64,000 nt of DNA from CBDFMR01 sp965249765 (GTDB lineage: Bacteria; Bacteroidota; Bacteroidia; Chitinophagales; Saprospiraceae): assembly GCA_965249765.1 (NCBI GenBank), contig CBDFMR010000005.1:2542001-2606000 (forward strand), read 5' to 3'. A program made the translations under genes and the position numbers. Numbering within the stretch: position 1 is the stretch's first letter; each line of letters opens with the position of its first letter. Of the stretch, positions 44,794 through 53,292 are shown piece by piece. The notes under the pieces are model-generated. The model had not been told where the DNA came from. It was given only the letters and a program-made list of their open reading frames with translations, and ran no database searches.

Positions 44794-45843
44794 ATGGATA
44801 CTATGTCGGAAGTTGCTTCTACGAAGAAAAAAACGGGCACAAAAAACAGTACCAAGAAGAGTCACATCACAAAAAAGATCTGGCTTCAATGGTATGAGAT
44901 TATGCTTCGCATAAGGAAATTTGAAGAACTTGCTCTCCTTTCTTATAGCAAGCAGAAGATCAGAGGATTCCTTCACGTATACATAGGGCAAGAGGCTATA
45001 GGTGCAGCTCTTACGAGCGCTATAAGACCTACTGATGTATTGGTAACTGCATATCGACAACATGGCATCGCGCTTGCTCGAGGGCTGGACTCTAATTCTT
45101 GCATGGCTGAGTTGTTCGGTAAAGAAACGGGGTGTGTCAAAGGAAAGGGAGGTTCTATGCATTTCTTTTCGGAAGAGCACAACTACTTTGGCGGCAATGG
45201 TATCGTGGGTGCGCAAATTCCTATCGGCACCGGCATGGCACTCGCTGAGAAATATCGCGGAACCGATAACATATCTGTAACCATGTTTGGTGATGGTGCA
45301 GCAAGACAAGGCGCACTTTATGAGTCATTCAATATGGCGATGACGTGGAAATTACCGGTATTATACATTGTAGAGAATAACGGATACGCTATGGGTACTT
45401 CAGTGGAAAGAACTTCCAACGTTACCGAATTACATACCATAGGCGAGGCATTTGATATGCCTGGATCGGCTGTAAATGGAATGGATCCACTGGCTGTCCA
45501 TGAAGAGATGTTAAAAGCTGCCGAATATGTTCGAGCAGGGAATGGACCTTACTTTCTTGAGATAAAGACCTACAGATATAAAGGACATTCTGTTTCTGAT
45601 CCAAGTAAATACAGGACCAAAGAGGAATTGAACGATTATAAAGCCAAAGACCCTGTCAAGGTAACTGAGAGTCGGATCATCGCCGAGAAAATAGCTTCTG
45701 TAAAGGAGATAGAAAACATCAAAGAAAGAATAAAAATTGAAATGGATGAGGCTGCAAGTTTCGCTGAAGAAGGTTCATTTCCTATACCTTCTGAGTTGTA
45801 TGAGGACAATTACGCTCAAAAAGACTATCCATACTTAACTTAA
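44794..45843 (+). CDS. pdhA: Pyruvate dehydrogenase E1 component, alpha subunit
   Basis: ThDP-dependent decarboxylase subunit of the pyruvate dehydrogenase complex. The ThDP-Mg motif is GDGAARQGALYESFN through NN. GFLHVYIGQEAIG, KGKGGSMHFF and the loop YRYKGHSVSDPSKYR, in which E1-alpha proteins bind phosphate, are present. 349 aa. A Lys/Thr-rich N-terminal extension of about 30 residues precedes the fold. The E1-beta gene is not next door. A near -7 sequence TACATTTA lies at about 44771-44778. Confidence 0.93.
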   Translation: MDTMSEVASTKKKTGTKNSTKKSHITKKIWLQWYEIMLRIRKFEELALLSYSKQKIRGFLHVYIGQEAIGAALTSAIRPTDVLVTAYRQHGIALARGLDSNSCMAELFGKETGCVKGKGGSMHFFSEEHNYFGGNGIVGAQIPIGTGMALAEKYRGTDNISVTMFGDGAARQGALYESFNMAMTWKLPVLYIVENNGYAMGTSVERTSNVTELHTIGEAFDMPGSAVNGMDPLAVHEEMLKAAEYVRAGNGPYFLEIKTYRYKGHSVSDPSKYRTKEELNDYKAKDPVKVTESRIIAEKIASVKEIENIKERIKIEMDEAASFAEEGSFPIPSELYEDNYAQKDYPYLT

Positions 45844-45917
45844 TATTTGCCTTAACTTGAATGAAAATCATCACGTTCAAGAGTATTTCTAAAGCTGACC
45901 TTGAGCAGTGAGGGGCA

Positions 45918-47243
45918 ATGATTATAGTCTCTATGAAGAAAAACATCCTGTTTATACTGTCTGTCCTACTAATCCTCGGTGTACTATACTTATATTTTTC
46001 TGTCTATCCTAAACTGGAGATCATCAACGGCTATGCAGCTAAAACTGCATGTTCTTGTCATTTTTCGGCAAATCGATCTTTAACATCAATAAAGGACCAG
46101 GATTTAGCTTTTTCGCCGTTGAATCTGACCACAATAGACATTGACAATGAATTGAAAATGGCTACGTCTACGTTCTATGGTTTTCACAAGAAGTCAGCAA
46201 TCTATAAAAAGGGTTTGGGATGTATTCTCCTTGATGGAATCGATGACCACGGAATTACCTACTCTCCTATTTCTAATAGCAGTTTCAGAGAACAAGCTAT
46301 AACGAATGCACTTAGCACCAGATCTATATCATCCATAGATAGTCAAAAAATTTCAGATCTAGCTTTTGCCGACAGCAGTAAAACAAGAGCATTGCTTATT
46401 CTTCATCATGACACTATTCTCTATGAAGAGTATGCAGAAGGCTTCGATTCTACTTCCCTATTACTCGGTTGGTCAATGACTAAGTCCATTACCAATGCAT
46501 TGATAGGAATTTTTGTAAAGAAAGGGAAACTCTCGATTGATTCAGATCACTTGTTTCCAAATTGGTCAGACGAACGACAACAAATAACACTTCACCAACT
46601 TCTGACGATGACAAGTGGTCTCGACTGGGAAGAGGAGTATTCAAAAATATCTGATGCGACTACCATGCTCTACTCTTCGGAGGATATTGTTAAGGAGGCA
46701 TCAGATAACTTGTTGGCAAATAGTCCGGGAACCCACTGGTATTATTCGTCAGGAACCACCAATCTTCTTTGTGGAATAATCAGGGCAAATATAGCTTCTC
46801 ATCAGGATTATTTAACGTTTCCAAGGAATGAGTTATTCGACCGTATAGGGATTACAAGTGCATTGATAGAGACAGATGAAGCAGGCAATTTTGTAGGATC
46901 ATCATTTGGTTATGCAACCTCTAGGGACTGGGCACGACTGGGTCTTCTGTATCTTAATGATGGTACCATAGACTCATTACGAATTCTGCCACAAGGCTGG
47001 GTAGAATATAGTACAAAACAAGCCTTGCCAGAAATCTGTGAGTATGGTGCACAGCTATGGCTCAATAGAAATCAATGCAGATTTCCTAACTTACCAGAGA
47101 ATGTCTTTTGGTTTAGTGGATACCAAGGTCAGTATGTCATGGTAATCCCGGATGAAGAACTTGTCATCGTTAGACTAGGATTGACAAAAAAGATTAACAT
47201 CGATTCCATATTCAACTACATTATAAATGCTACTACACATTAG
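45918..47243 (+). CDS. Serine hydrolase, class C beta-lactamase family
   Basis: A 441-aa protein with an N-terminal hydrophobic anchor (NILFILSVLLILGVLYLYF), then a penicillin-binding-like domain. The catalytic SxxK is in GWSMTKSITNALIG, the Tyr-x-Ser/Asn motif is YYSSGTTNLL, and the third motif region is FSGYQGQYVMVIP near the C-terminus. Such proteins are esterases, D-amino-acid amidases or peptidoglycan-related enzymes more often than real beta-lactamases. Anchored with the catalytic domain outside the inner membrane. ATG at 45933 is an alternative start. A second lipoprotein gene began overlapping its end but is now broken. Confidence 0.85.
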   Translation: MIIVSMKKNILFILSVLLILGVLYLYFSVYPKLEIINGYAAKTACSCHFSANRSLTSIKDQDLAFSPLNLTTIDIDNELKMATSTFYGFHKKSAIYKKGLGCILLDGIDDHGITYSPISNSSFREQAITNALSTRSISSIDSQKISDLAFADSSKTRALLILHHDTILYEEYAEGFDSTSLLLGWSMTKSITNALIGIFVKKGKLSIDSDHLFPNWSDERQQITLHQLLTMTSGLDWEEEYSKISDATTMLYSSEDIVKEASDNLLANSPGTHWYYSSGTTNLLCGIIRANIASHQDYLTFPRNELFDRIGITSALIETDEAGNFVGSSFGYATSRDWARLGLLYLNDGTIDSLRILPQGWVEYSTKQALPEICEYGAQLWLNRNQCRFPNLPENVFWFSGYQGQYVMVIPDEELVIVRLGLTKKINIDSIFNYIINATTH

Positions 47244-47298
47244 ATTCTGTTCCTTGATCCTATTGCTATTAGGAGGGTTTGTTTCATGTAAGCCGTAG
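47227..47298 (+). pseudogene. Lipoprotein gene remnant: signal peptide only
   Basis: Overlapping the end of the serine hydrolase by 17 bp is an ATG followed by 22 more codons to a stop. They encode a short basic start, LILLLLGGFVSC and KP, an almost perfect lipoprotein signal with lipobox. The stop at 47296 lies at the point where a transposase frame (open from 47292) begins. The likely explanation is a lipoprotein gene that was co-translated with the hydrolase and lost everything after its lipobox when mobile-element DNA joined there. Confidence 0.6.
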
Positions 47299-47933
47299 AC
47301 AACAGTGAATCGGTTCTGCAACAAGCGAATCAGACACCGGCTGCCCAAATAGAAGAAGTGATTACGGATGGTGGATATGACAGTCTGGACAATAGGTCAG
47401 AGATGCTCAGCGAGTCTAGGCCTCAATGGAGTATAGCAAAAACCAAAGGAGGTAAAAGGATATATGAAATAGAAAAAGATGCGGATACAAATAAAATTAG
47501 CGTAACCCATCTTCCAAGCCAACAAGATTGTAAAGTAACCTATTCCCAACGAGCCAAAAAACATGTCATCCATCATCCCAATGGCACTAAGCGGTATTTG
47601 ACCACCGAACAAATAGAAAACTATATCCAGCGACAATCCTTAGAAGCTCAAATTGATCCAGCCAGCTATAATTTACGGGCCAATGCCGAATCGACCATTC
47701 ATCAAAGTTTTCATCGGCTCCGTAAACGCAATAAAGTCGTCTACCGCGGCTTACAAAAAAGCCAATGGTATGTCATATCGCGAGCATTTTGGGTTAATTT
47801 GACAAGAATTACCGCTCATAAGGCAATTATTTGTTCAATAATTGAAAATATACTCCTGAGATTCTGGATAGCCTACACTGTTCTATGGATTGCGGTTTCA
47901 AATCCAAAAGGTAGGTTTTTTTCAAAAATTTAA
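47292..47933 (+). pseudogene. C-terminal fragment of a DDE transposase
   Basis: The frame is open from about 47292 without a start codon. It contains EEVITDGGYDSLDNRSEM (catalytic-Asp region), WSIAKTKGGKRIYEIE, VTYSQRAKKHVIHHPNGTKRY, YNLRANAESTIHQSFHRLRKRNKVVYRGL (the region of the catalytic Glu) and WYVISRAFWVNLTRI. That order is a DDE transposase C-terminal half as found in Bacteroidota insertion sequences. The exact IS family is not assigned. The N-terminal half is missing. A transposon-end-like sequence lies 48 bp beyond its stop (47981-48000). Confidence 0.7.
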
Positions 47934-47980
47934 TTCAAATCAAAATCGATCAGTTTTCGGAGTGGACTCAACGTTGTATC

Positions 47981-48000
47981 TGCATTTTGTCATACTCCCT
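47981..48000 (-). repeat. IS-end-like sequence, left side of the sco cluster
   Basis: Reverse complement AGGGAGTATGACAAAATGCA, 19 of 20 bases identical to 50740-50759 in the opposite orientation. Its outer end points toward the sco operon, and the transposase fragment is on the inner side. It touches a 7-bp palindrome TAATGAC/GTCATTA (48000-48017) just before scoA. Confidence 0.65.
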
Positions 48001-48067
48001 AATGACATGGGTCATTATTCAATTCCCAATTTCTCCTTACATTGGTCAGCAATAATAGATTAGTAAA

Positions 48068-48766
48068 ATGGACAAACAAGTGGCAAATGCAGTCGAGGCT
48101 ATTCAGGGCATTGAGAACGGAATGACGCTGATGTTGGGAGGGTTCGGTTTATGTGGCATACCGGAAAATTGTATAACAGCACTTGTTGATGCTGATATCA
48201 GAGAACTGACATGTATATCAAACAATGCTGGGGTTGATGATTTTGGATTGGGGCTTCTACTGCAGAAGAAACAGATAAAGAAGATGATATCTTCTTATGT
48301 TGGTGAGAATGATGAATTTGAGAGACAGATGCTCAGTGGAGAGTTGGAAGTAGATCTAATTCCTCAAGGTACCTTGGCTGCCAGATGCTACGCTGCAGGA
48401 GCAGGTATTCCTGCATTTTATACACCGGCAGGATATGGAACAGAAGTGGGTGAGGGAAAGGAAGTAAGAGATTTCGATGGAAAACCTCATCTAATGGAAG
48501 AGGCTTTTATAGCAGATTTTGCCATTGTCAAGGCTTGGAAGGGTGATCGATTCGGCAACCTTGTATACAAGGGGACGGCGCGAAATTTCAATCCACTCAT
48601 GGCGATGGGTGGGAAGATAACAATCGTTGAAGTTGAAGAGATGGTAGAGCCAGAAGAGCTCGACCCCAATTTCATACACACACCAGGAATTTTTGTACAG
48701 AGGATTTTCCAAGGCACTAAATATGAAAAAAGAATCGAACAAAGAACGGTTAGAGAAAGAACTTAA
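48068..48766 (+). CDS. scoA: 3-oxoacid CoA-transferase subunit A
   Basis: Alpha subunit of succinyl-CoA:3-oxoacid (acetoacetate) CoA-transferase. GMTLMLGGFGLCGIPENCI is the N-terminal signature. VDLIPQGTLAARCYAAGAGIPAFYTPAGYGTEVGEGKE and GDRFGNLVYKGTARNFNP are family-specific. 232 aa. It is followed after 9 bp by scoB and then a thiolase: together they activate acetoacetate or beta-ketoadipate and cleave it to acetyl-CoA (and succinyl-CoA). Confidence 0.94.
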   Translation: MDKQVANAVEAIQGIENGMTLMLGGFGLCGIPENCITALVDADIRELTCISNNAGVDDFGLGLLLQKKQIKKMISSYVGENDEFERQMLSGELEVDLIPQGTLAARCYAAGAGIPAFYTPAGYGTEVGEGKEVRDFDGKPHLMEEAFIADFAIVKAWKGDRFGNLVYKGTARNFNPLMAMGGKITIVEVEEMVEPEELDPNFIHTPGIFVQRIFQGTKYEKRIEQRTVRERT

Positions 48767-48775
48767 TAAGATGGA

Positions 48776-49429
48776 ATGTTAGATAAAAAAGGAATTGCAA
48801 AGCGGATTGCTCAGGAATTACGTGATGGATGGTATGTAAACCTGGGAATAGGAATACCTACTCTTATTGCCAACTATATCCCGGATAATATAAATGTCGT
48901 ATTTCAATCCGAGAATGGAATACTTGGTATGGGCCCTTTTCCATTTGAGGGAGATGAGGATGCAGATCTCATCAATGCTGGAAAGCAGACGATCACCTCC
49001 CTTCCTGGTGCTTCTATCTTTGATTCGAATACGAGCTTCGCCATGATACGAGGTGGGCATATTCAATTGACAGTACTCGGGGCAATGGAGGTGTCAGAGA
49101 ATGGAGATATAGCCAACTGGAAAATTCCTGGTCGGATGGTAAAAGGAATGGGTGGAGCGATGGACCTAGTAGCTTCAGCAGATAATATCATCGTGGCTAT
49201 GATGCATACCAACAAGAGGGGGAAATCAAAGCTTCTTCCTCAGTGTACCTTGCCATTGACTGGTGTCTCATGTGTAAAGCGTATAGTAACGAATCTTGCC
49301 TTGCTAGACGTGACAGAGGATGGATTTAGATTAAGAGAACGGGCCCCAGGAGTGAGTGTTGAAGAAATTAAAGAAGCCACGGGCGGTAAACTGATCGTAG
49401 AGGGAAATATTCCTGAGATGGTTCTTTAG
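48776..49429 (+). CDS. scoB: 3-oxoacid CoA-transferase subunit B
   Basis: Beta subunit carrying the catalytic glutamate: Glu46 in QSENGILGMGP. VNLGIGIPTLIANYIP, RGGHIQLTVLGAMEVSENGDIANWKIPGRMVKGMGGAMDLV and CTLPLTGVSCVKRI are conserved. 217 aa, translated from the ATG at 48776, nine bases after scoA. The thiolase follows after 24 bp. Confidence 0.94.
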   Translation: MLDKKGIAKRIAQELRDGWYVNLGIGIPTLIANYIPDNINVVFQSENGILGMGPFPFEGDEDADLINAGKQTITSLPGASIFDSNTSFAMIRGGHIQLTVLGAMEVSENGDIANWKIPGRMVKGMGGAMDLVASADNIIVAMMHTNKRGKSKLLPQCTLPLTGVSCVKRIVTNLALLDVTEDGFRLRERAPGVSVEEIKEATGGKLIVEGNIPEMVL

Positions 49430-49453
49430 AGCCTTGATTAAAGAAAGAAAACT

Positions 49454-50662
49454 ATGAAGGAGGCATATATCGTCGATGGTATAAGGACGGCATTTGGGAA
49501 TTTTGGAGGTAGCCTTTCTACTATCCGCACGGATGATCTGGGAGCCCATGTGATCAAGTCTCTGGTAGAGAGGAATGAAAGTATACCACTCGATGCTTAT
49601 GATGATGTCATCATGGGATGTGCCAATCAGGCTGGCGAAGACAATCGTAATGTAGCAAGGATGTGCTTACTACTCGCTGGACTGCCATGGTCAGTACCAG
49701 GAGAAACAGTCAACAGACTTTGTTCGTCAGGAATGTCCGCCGTGATTCATGCCAATAGAGCCATCAAGGCAGGAGATGGGGATATATTTGTAGCAGGTGG
49801 AGTAGAAAACATGACTCGTGGCCCATGGGTGATAAGTAAAGTCTCCAAGCCATTTGGGAGAGATGCACAGATGCATGACAGTAGTTTTGGCTGGAGGTTT
49901 ATCAATCCTCGAATGCAAGAATTGTATGGAACCGATGGCATGGGGACCACAGCAGAGAATCTTGCTGAAAAATACGATATCTCACGCGAGGACCAGGATA
50001 AATTTGCCTATTGGTCTCAGATGAAGGCCTCGGCGGCTCAGCAATCAGGAAGATTGGCTGATGAAATTGTTCCCATCTCTATACCGGTCAGAAAATCAGA
50101 ACCTATAATTTTTGACCAAGATGAATTTATTAAATCCAGCTCAAGTCTTGAAGTATTGGCAAAGCTGCGTACAGCCTTTAAAAAAGAGGGTGGGTCCGTC
50201 ACTGCCGGTAATGCATCAGGACTAAATGATGGAGCAGTAGCGACCATTGTAGCGTCCAGAGAGGCGGTAGAAAAATATGACCTCAGCCCACTGGTAAAAA
50301 TCATATCGTCAGCCGTTGTAGGAGTAGAACCACGTATCATGGGTATAGGTCCTGTCGGTGCATCTAGAAAAGCTTTGGAGAGGGCAGGTTTATCGTTTGC
50401 CGACATGGATATCATTGAACTCAATGAGGCATTTGCAGCACAATCACTGGCTTGTACTCGAGAAATGGGATTGGAGGATGATGATCCGCGAATCAATCCC
50501 AATGGGGGCGCCATAGCCATTGGTCATCCTTTAGGTGCAACAGGGGCCCGTATCTTACACACCGCAGCCTTGCAGCTCATCAAGACAGATAAGCAATACG
50601 CTCTGGTCACTCTATGTGTTGGTGTAGGCCAGGGTTATGCTACTGTCATCGAAAGAGTCTAG
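49454..50662 (+). CDS. Thiolase, acetyl-CoA / beta-ketoadipyl-CoA acyltransferase
   Basis: Thiolase-family enzyme, 402 aa. Nucleophile Cys90 is in ETVNRLCSSGMSAV, followed by NEAFAAQSL, GGAIAIGHPLGATGARI (His) and TLCVGVGQGYATVIE (second Cys). The GRDAQMHDSSFGWRFINPRM loop is like that of PcaF/PaaJ beta-ketoadipyl-CoA thiolases rather than general AtoB. With scoAB this could act on beta-ketoadipate, but acetoacetate use (ketone-body route) is equally consistent, as no ring-cleavage genes are nearby. The last gene of the three-gene unit; an IS end (50740) begins about 80 bp later. Confidence 0.9.
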   Translation: MKEAYIVDGIRTAFGNFGGSLSTIRTDDLGAHVIKSLVERNESIPLDAYDDVIMGCANQAGEDNRNVARMCLLLAGLPWSVPGETVNRLCSSGMSAVIHANRAIKAGDGDIFVAGGVENMTRGPWVISKVSKPFGRDAQMHDSSFGWRFINPRMQELYGTDGMGTTAENLAEKYDISREDQDKFAYWSQMKASAAQQSGRLADEIVPISIPVRKSEPIIFDQDEFIKSSSSLEVLAKLRTAFKKEGGSVTAGNASGLNDGAVATIVASREAVEKYDLSPLVKIISSAVVGVEPRIMGIGPVGASRKALERAGLSFADMDIIELNEAFAAQSLACTREMGLEDDDPRINPNGGAIAIGHPLGATGARILHTAALQLIKTDKQYALVTLCVGVGQGYATVIERV

Positions 50663-50739
50663 CTCATCTGCTGTATTAGATTATGTCAATATATATTGTT
50701 TGTCAGGTTTTATTAAATCTGTAATCATGATTGCAATAG

Positions 50740-50759
50740 AGGGTGTATGACAAAATGCA
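50740..50759 (+). repeat. IS-end-like sequence, right side of the sco cluster
   Basis: AGGGTGTATGACAAAATGCA, facing the copy at 47981-48000 (one mismatch in 20). Its outer end points to the sco cluster. The stop codon of the ISKra4-type transposase (50763-50765) is three bases inside it, so this is the 3' terminal end of that element. Confidence 0.7.
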
Positions 50760-50762
50760 GGA

Positions 50763-51397
50763 TTAAGCTGCAAGTTTGATCAAATCGTCGATGATATCCC
50801 AAGCACAGCTCTTTTGATAGCATCTCAAATTGGCAATTGCCTGAGCTCCTTTTATTGACCATTTTTGACCTGAGAGTTTGAGTCTTTGTTGTATCACATT
50901 TCGATGGGCGGCCTCTATAGGTCCTCAACCTATCAATAAACCTTTGTCTTTGTATGTTTTGTAAAGCATCCGATCTTCATGTTGTTCATAGTAATTGATG
51001 GCTATTTGTTTAGCCTTGCTGGCTGACTCTTGGGTCTTATATTTTTGATATTGGAGATCTCTTTCAAGACTTCATCATCAAGCAGCAAGTCCTTTTGCTG
51101 GTCAAGCCATAGTTTTCTTTTTTGTTCATCACCATATTGGTGTTTGGTTAAGCCTTCTATTTTCTCTACGGCATGGTAATAATCAAGAATCTGGATGGCT
51201 CCTGGGTAGTTGTCTTCCACCCACCGCCATATCCATTTGGCACCATCTGCTACAAATATCTTTGGGTTAGTTATCATTGATAAATGCCTTTCCACCTTGG
51301 GTAAAAAATCGTCAACACTCCCTAAGTGACTGACGTATACTGTATCGACTATCTCTTTTCTATTGCCCTGAATATCAATGTTTTGACTCTCGTGAAA
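50763..51397 (-). pseudogene. ISKra4-type transposase, C-terminal part only
   Basis: Begins at the IS66 boundary with FHESQNIDIQGNRKE, then VYVSHLGSVDDFLPKVERHL, IFVADGAKWIWRWVEDNYPGAIQILDYYHAVEKIEGL, the signature of the ISKra4 group. A frameshift near 51030 leads to KQIAINYYEQHEDRM and LLIG-stop-GPIEAAHRNVIQQRLKLSGQKW, where TGA (50927-50925) has replaced the expected residue of the LLIGxGPIEA motif. It ends properly at 50763. The N-terminal half is absent on the far side of the IS66 element, so it was lost by deletion. Confidence 0.82.
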
Positions 51398-51432
51398 GTA
51401 AGTACTCAATACCTGTTGAGAATTGGGCATAG

Positions 51433-52974
51433 TTATCCCAAGGATAGTTGATATTTTTGGGTCATTAACTGAGATAAAGGAGGGATAAGATGAGTATTTT
51501 GAAGTCGATCCTGAAGATACTCCCAGAAAGATATTTCTAACTTTCTGCAAGTTTTTTTCAGTGACAAAAAAGTATCTCTTGCCAATCTGCCATTTTCACT
51601 TCTGGTTCCTGCACTTATCTTTCTTCTTTTGACATATTCGCGGATGTCTCTTTCCGAATCATTGTTGTGCAAAGAACTATTAGGTCGAAGAAGTACCACC
51701 AGAAGCTGGTCTTTGTTTTCTCTCAATTTTTCCAATAGCTGATTTAGTGAAGAATAGTTGACTACTGGTTCGCAAAGGGAATCAAATTGTTTCTTTAGTT
51801 TGACAACTAAATCATCATCAGGATTTTGCTTGTATGCTTTAAGTGATTGATACATCATCCAGAAAGCTGTCTTTTTATTTACTAATTGTGATTGTTGAAC
51901 TGGATTATAACTTTTGAGTTTTACCAGAGGTCTTTCGGCATGCTTCCAACATAGTGAATGGACAAATAAATTGAACTGACCTGCTCCGTCTGAGTGAATC
52001 ACAGTATTAGGGTCAAATCCATGGGCCACAATAGTTCCTATTAACAAGGCTTCTGTTATTTGTCTGATGACGTATTGGGCCGTTATTCCCTCGCGGTTAA
52101 AATAATTTTCTAAGCTCGTTTTGTCTTCAAAGATTCGCTCACCACTTTCATAACTTTGCCTTAGTATCCGGTAATATTTGCTTGCAAATTTTTCTCTTTT
52201 AACATACGAAAGGCTCGTTTCATTGATTTGATAATCTCTTCTTGACTGACGCAGTATTTCCAGAAAATTGATACGACTTTTTGAAAACGTTGTCGTAAAG
52301 TAGGTAAACAATGAGGAATTGATGCAATTACAAAACCCATTCCTAAACTCATGTCTTGCTCCTGTATCATCAGTGCGCAATTCTTCCCCCAATTCTATTC
52401 CTTTAGATAACAAGGATGCCTTTTCTATGTGAAAAGACTGCTTGTCTTCTGTTAATATAAAGCTGATCTGTCCAGATGATATATCTATCCCATAGTCTTT
52501 CAGTGAGGTTAAAAGTAGCGGCTGGGTCACACCACACTCATAATATTGGTGGAGGATAAAGGCTTTTAATCTCGGACCAAAATGGGTGTTTTGTAAATGT
52601 ATAGGTAGCTCCGCTATTCGGATCTCTCCTTTTGGACCCTTCCATTTTTCTAATTTATACTCGATATTATTGGCCCTTATTATAATGTCCTGTCTGATGT
52701 GTTTCTGATGACCTATTAATTTCTAGCCTTCCCCTAATCCTGTGATTTTGATCTCTTTGGTCTCGTGAATTTTTAGCGACGACTTCTTATTCCGTTTTCC
52801 ACTTGTACGGCTCCCCTTTCCTTTATTCTTATTTTTATTCTTATCCAGTTGACTCGCCTTGATAGTAGGCTTCTTTGGCAGCTTCTTCAATTTCCTGATT
52901 TCAGCTTCTAGTTCTTCAACCTTTTTTGACAGCTTTTCTATTTGCGCAAATCCTTTATTTATCTGTTCATGCAA
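51433..52974 (-). pseudogene. tnpC: IS66 transposase (TnpC) with one in-frame amber codon
   Basis: The frame reads from TTG 52974 (or further upstream, near 53066) through a coiled-coil leader (FAQIEKLSKKVEELEAEIRKLKKLP) and a basic region. It is interrupted only by TAG at 52725-52723 and then continues to 51433. After the stop come KLIGHQKHIRQDIIIRANNIEYKLEKW, TDDTGARHEFRNGFC, SDGAGQFN, and LLRPNSSLHNNDSERDIREYVKRRKISAGTRSE: the DDE core and C-terminus of IS66 TnpC, ending normally (IPPLSQLMTQKY). A single-base change would restore it. No initiating ATG is seen in the leader. Confidence 0.82.
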
Positions 52975-53115
52975 AAAATGAACATAGGGCTCTTCCAGTA
53001 ATTCTTTTCTGAATCCTGGTATATTAATTCTTGATCTTTGTTTCTCTTGACTGATAATTGAGCTTTTTACTCTATTATCTATTCACTGGTTGTCCTTATT
53101 TAACGGCTAATTTCC

Positions 53116-53165
53116 TCTTTTGGTTTATGATCTCAATTCTTCTTTTGATTTATGATCTTAATTCC
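53116..53165. repeat. Two 25-bp tandem repeats inside the IS66 leader
   Basis: 53116-53140 and 53141-53165 match at 22 of 25 bases (TCTTTTGRTTTATGATCTYA core), next to the right inverted repeat. A third partial unit (TTTTTTGGTT) runs into the inverted repeat. Confidence 0.6.
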
Positions 53166-53292
53166 TTTTTTGGTTGACTATTGAGTACTTACGAAAAACA
53201 AGCATAATCATCTGTAATTTAATTACTTAAATATACAGTATCTTTGTAATACTAGGTGAATTCAAATCGGGAACTTACTCTTTTCACCTCCC

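Larger units (their letters stand above)
51398..53192 (-). mobile_element. IS66-family element, single-ORF type (ISBst12-like)
   Basis: 14-bp perfect terminal inverted repeats: GTAAGTACTCAATA at 51398-51411 and its complement TATTGAGTACTTAC at 53179-53192. IS66 ends usually begin with GTAA. The element is 1,795 bp with only a TnpC-type gene (no tnpA/tnpB), which is the known ISBst12 subgroup. It is joined to the truncated ISKra4 transposase on the left. The 8-bp flanks (51390-51397 and 53193-53200) do not match, so no target duplication survives. Confidence 0.8.

Noticed and set aside
44779..45309. 176-aa minus-strand frame opposite pdhA
   Set aside because: Antisense to the ThDP region of pdhA; no independent support.
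47358..47933. Complete transposase or independent gene
   Set aside because: No start codon and the N-terminal half is missing; only a C-terminal fragment.
50038..50520. 160-aa minus-strand frame opposite the thiolase
   Set aside because: Antisense shadow of conserved thiolase motifs; low-complexity Ser/Ala-rich translation.
53116..53165. Repeats as a CRISPR array
   Set aside because: Only two imperfect adjacent units with no spacers, inside an IS66 element, and no cas genes.
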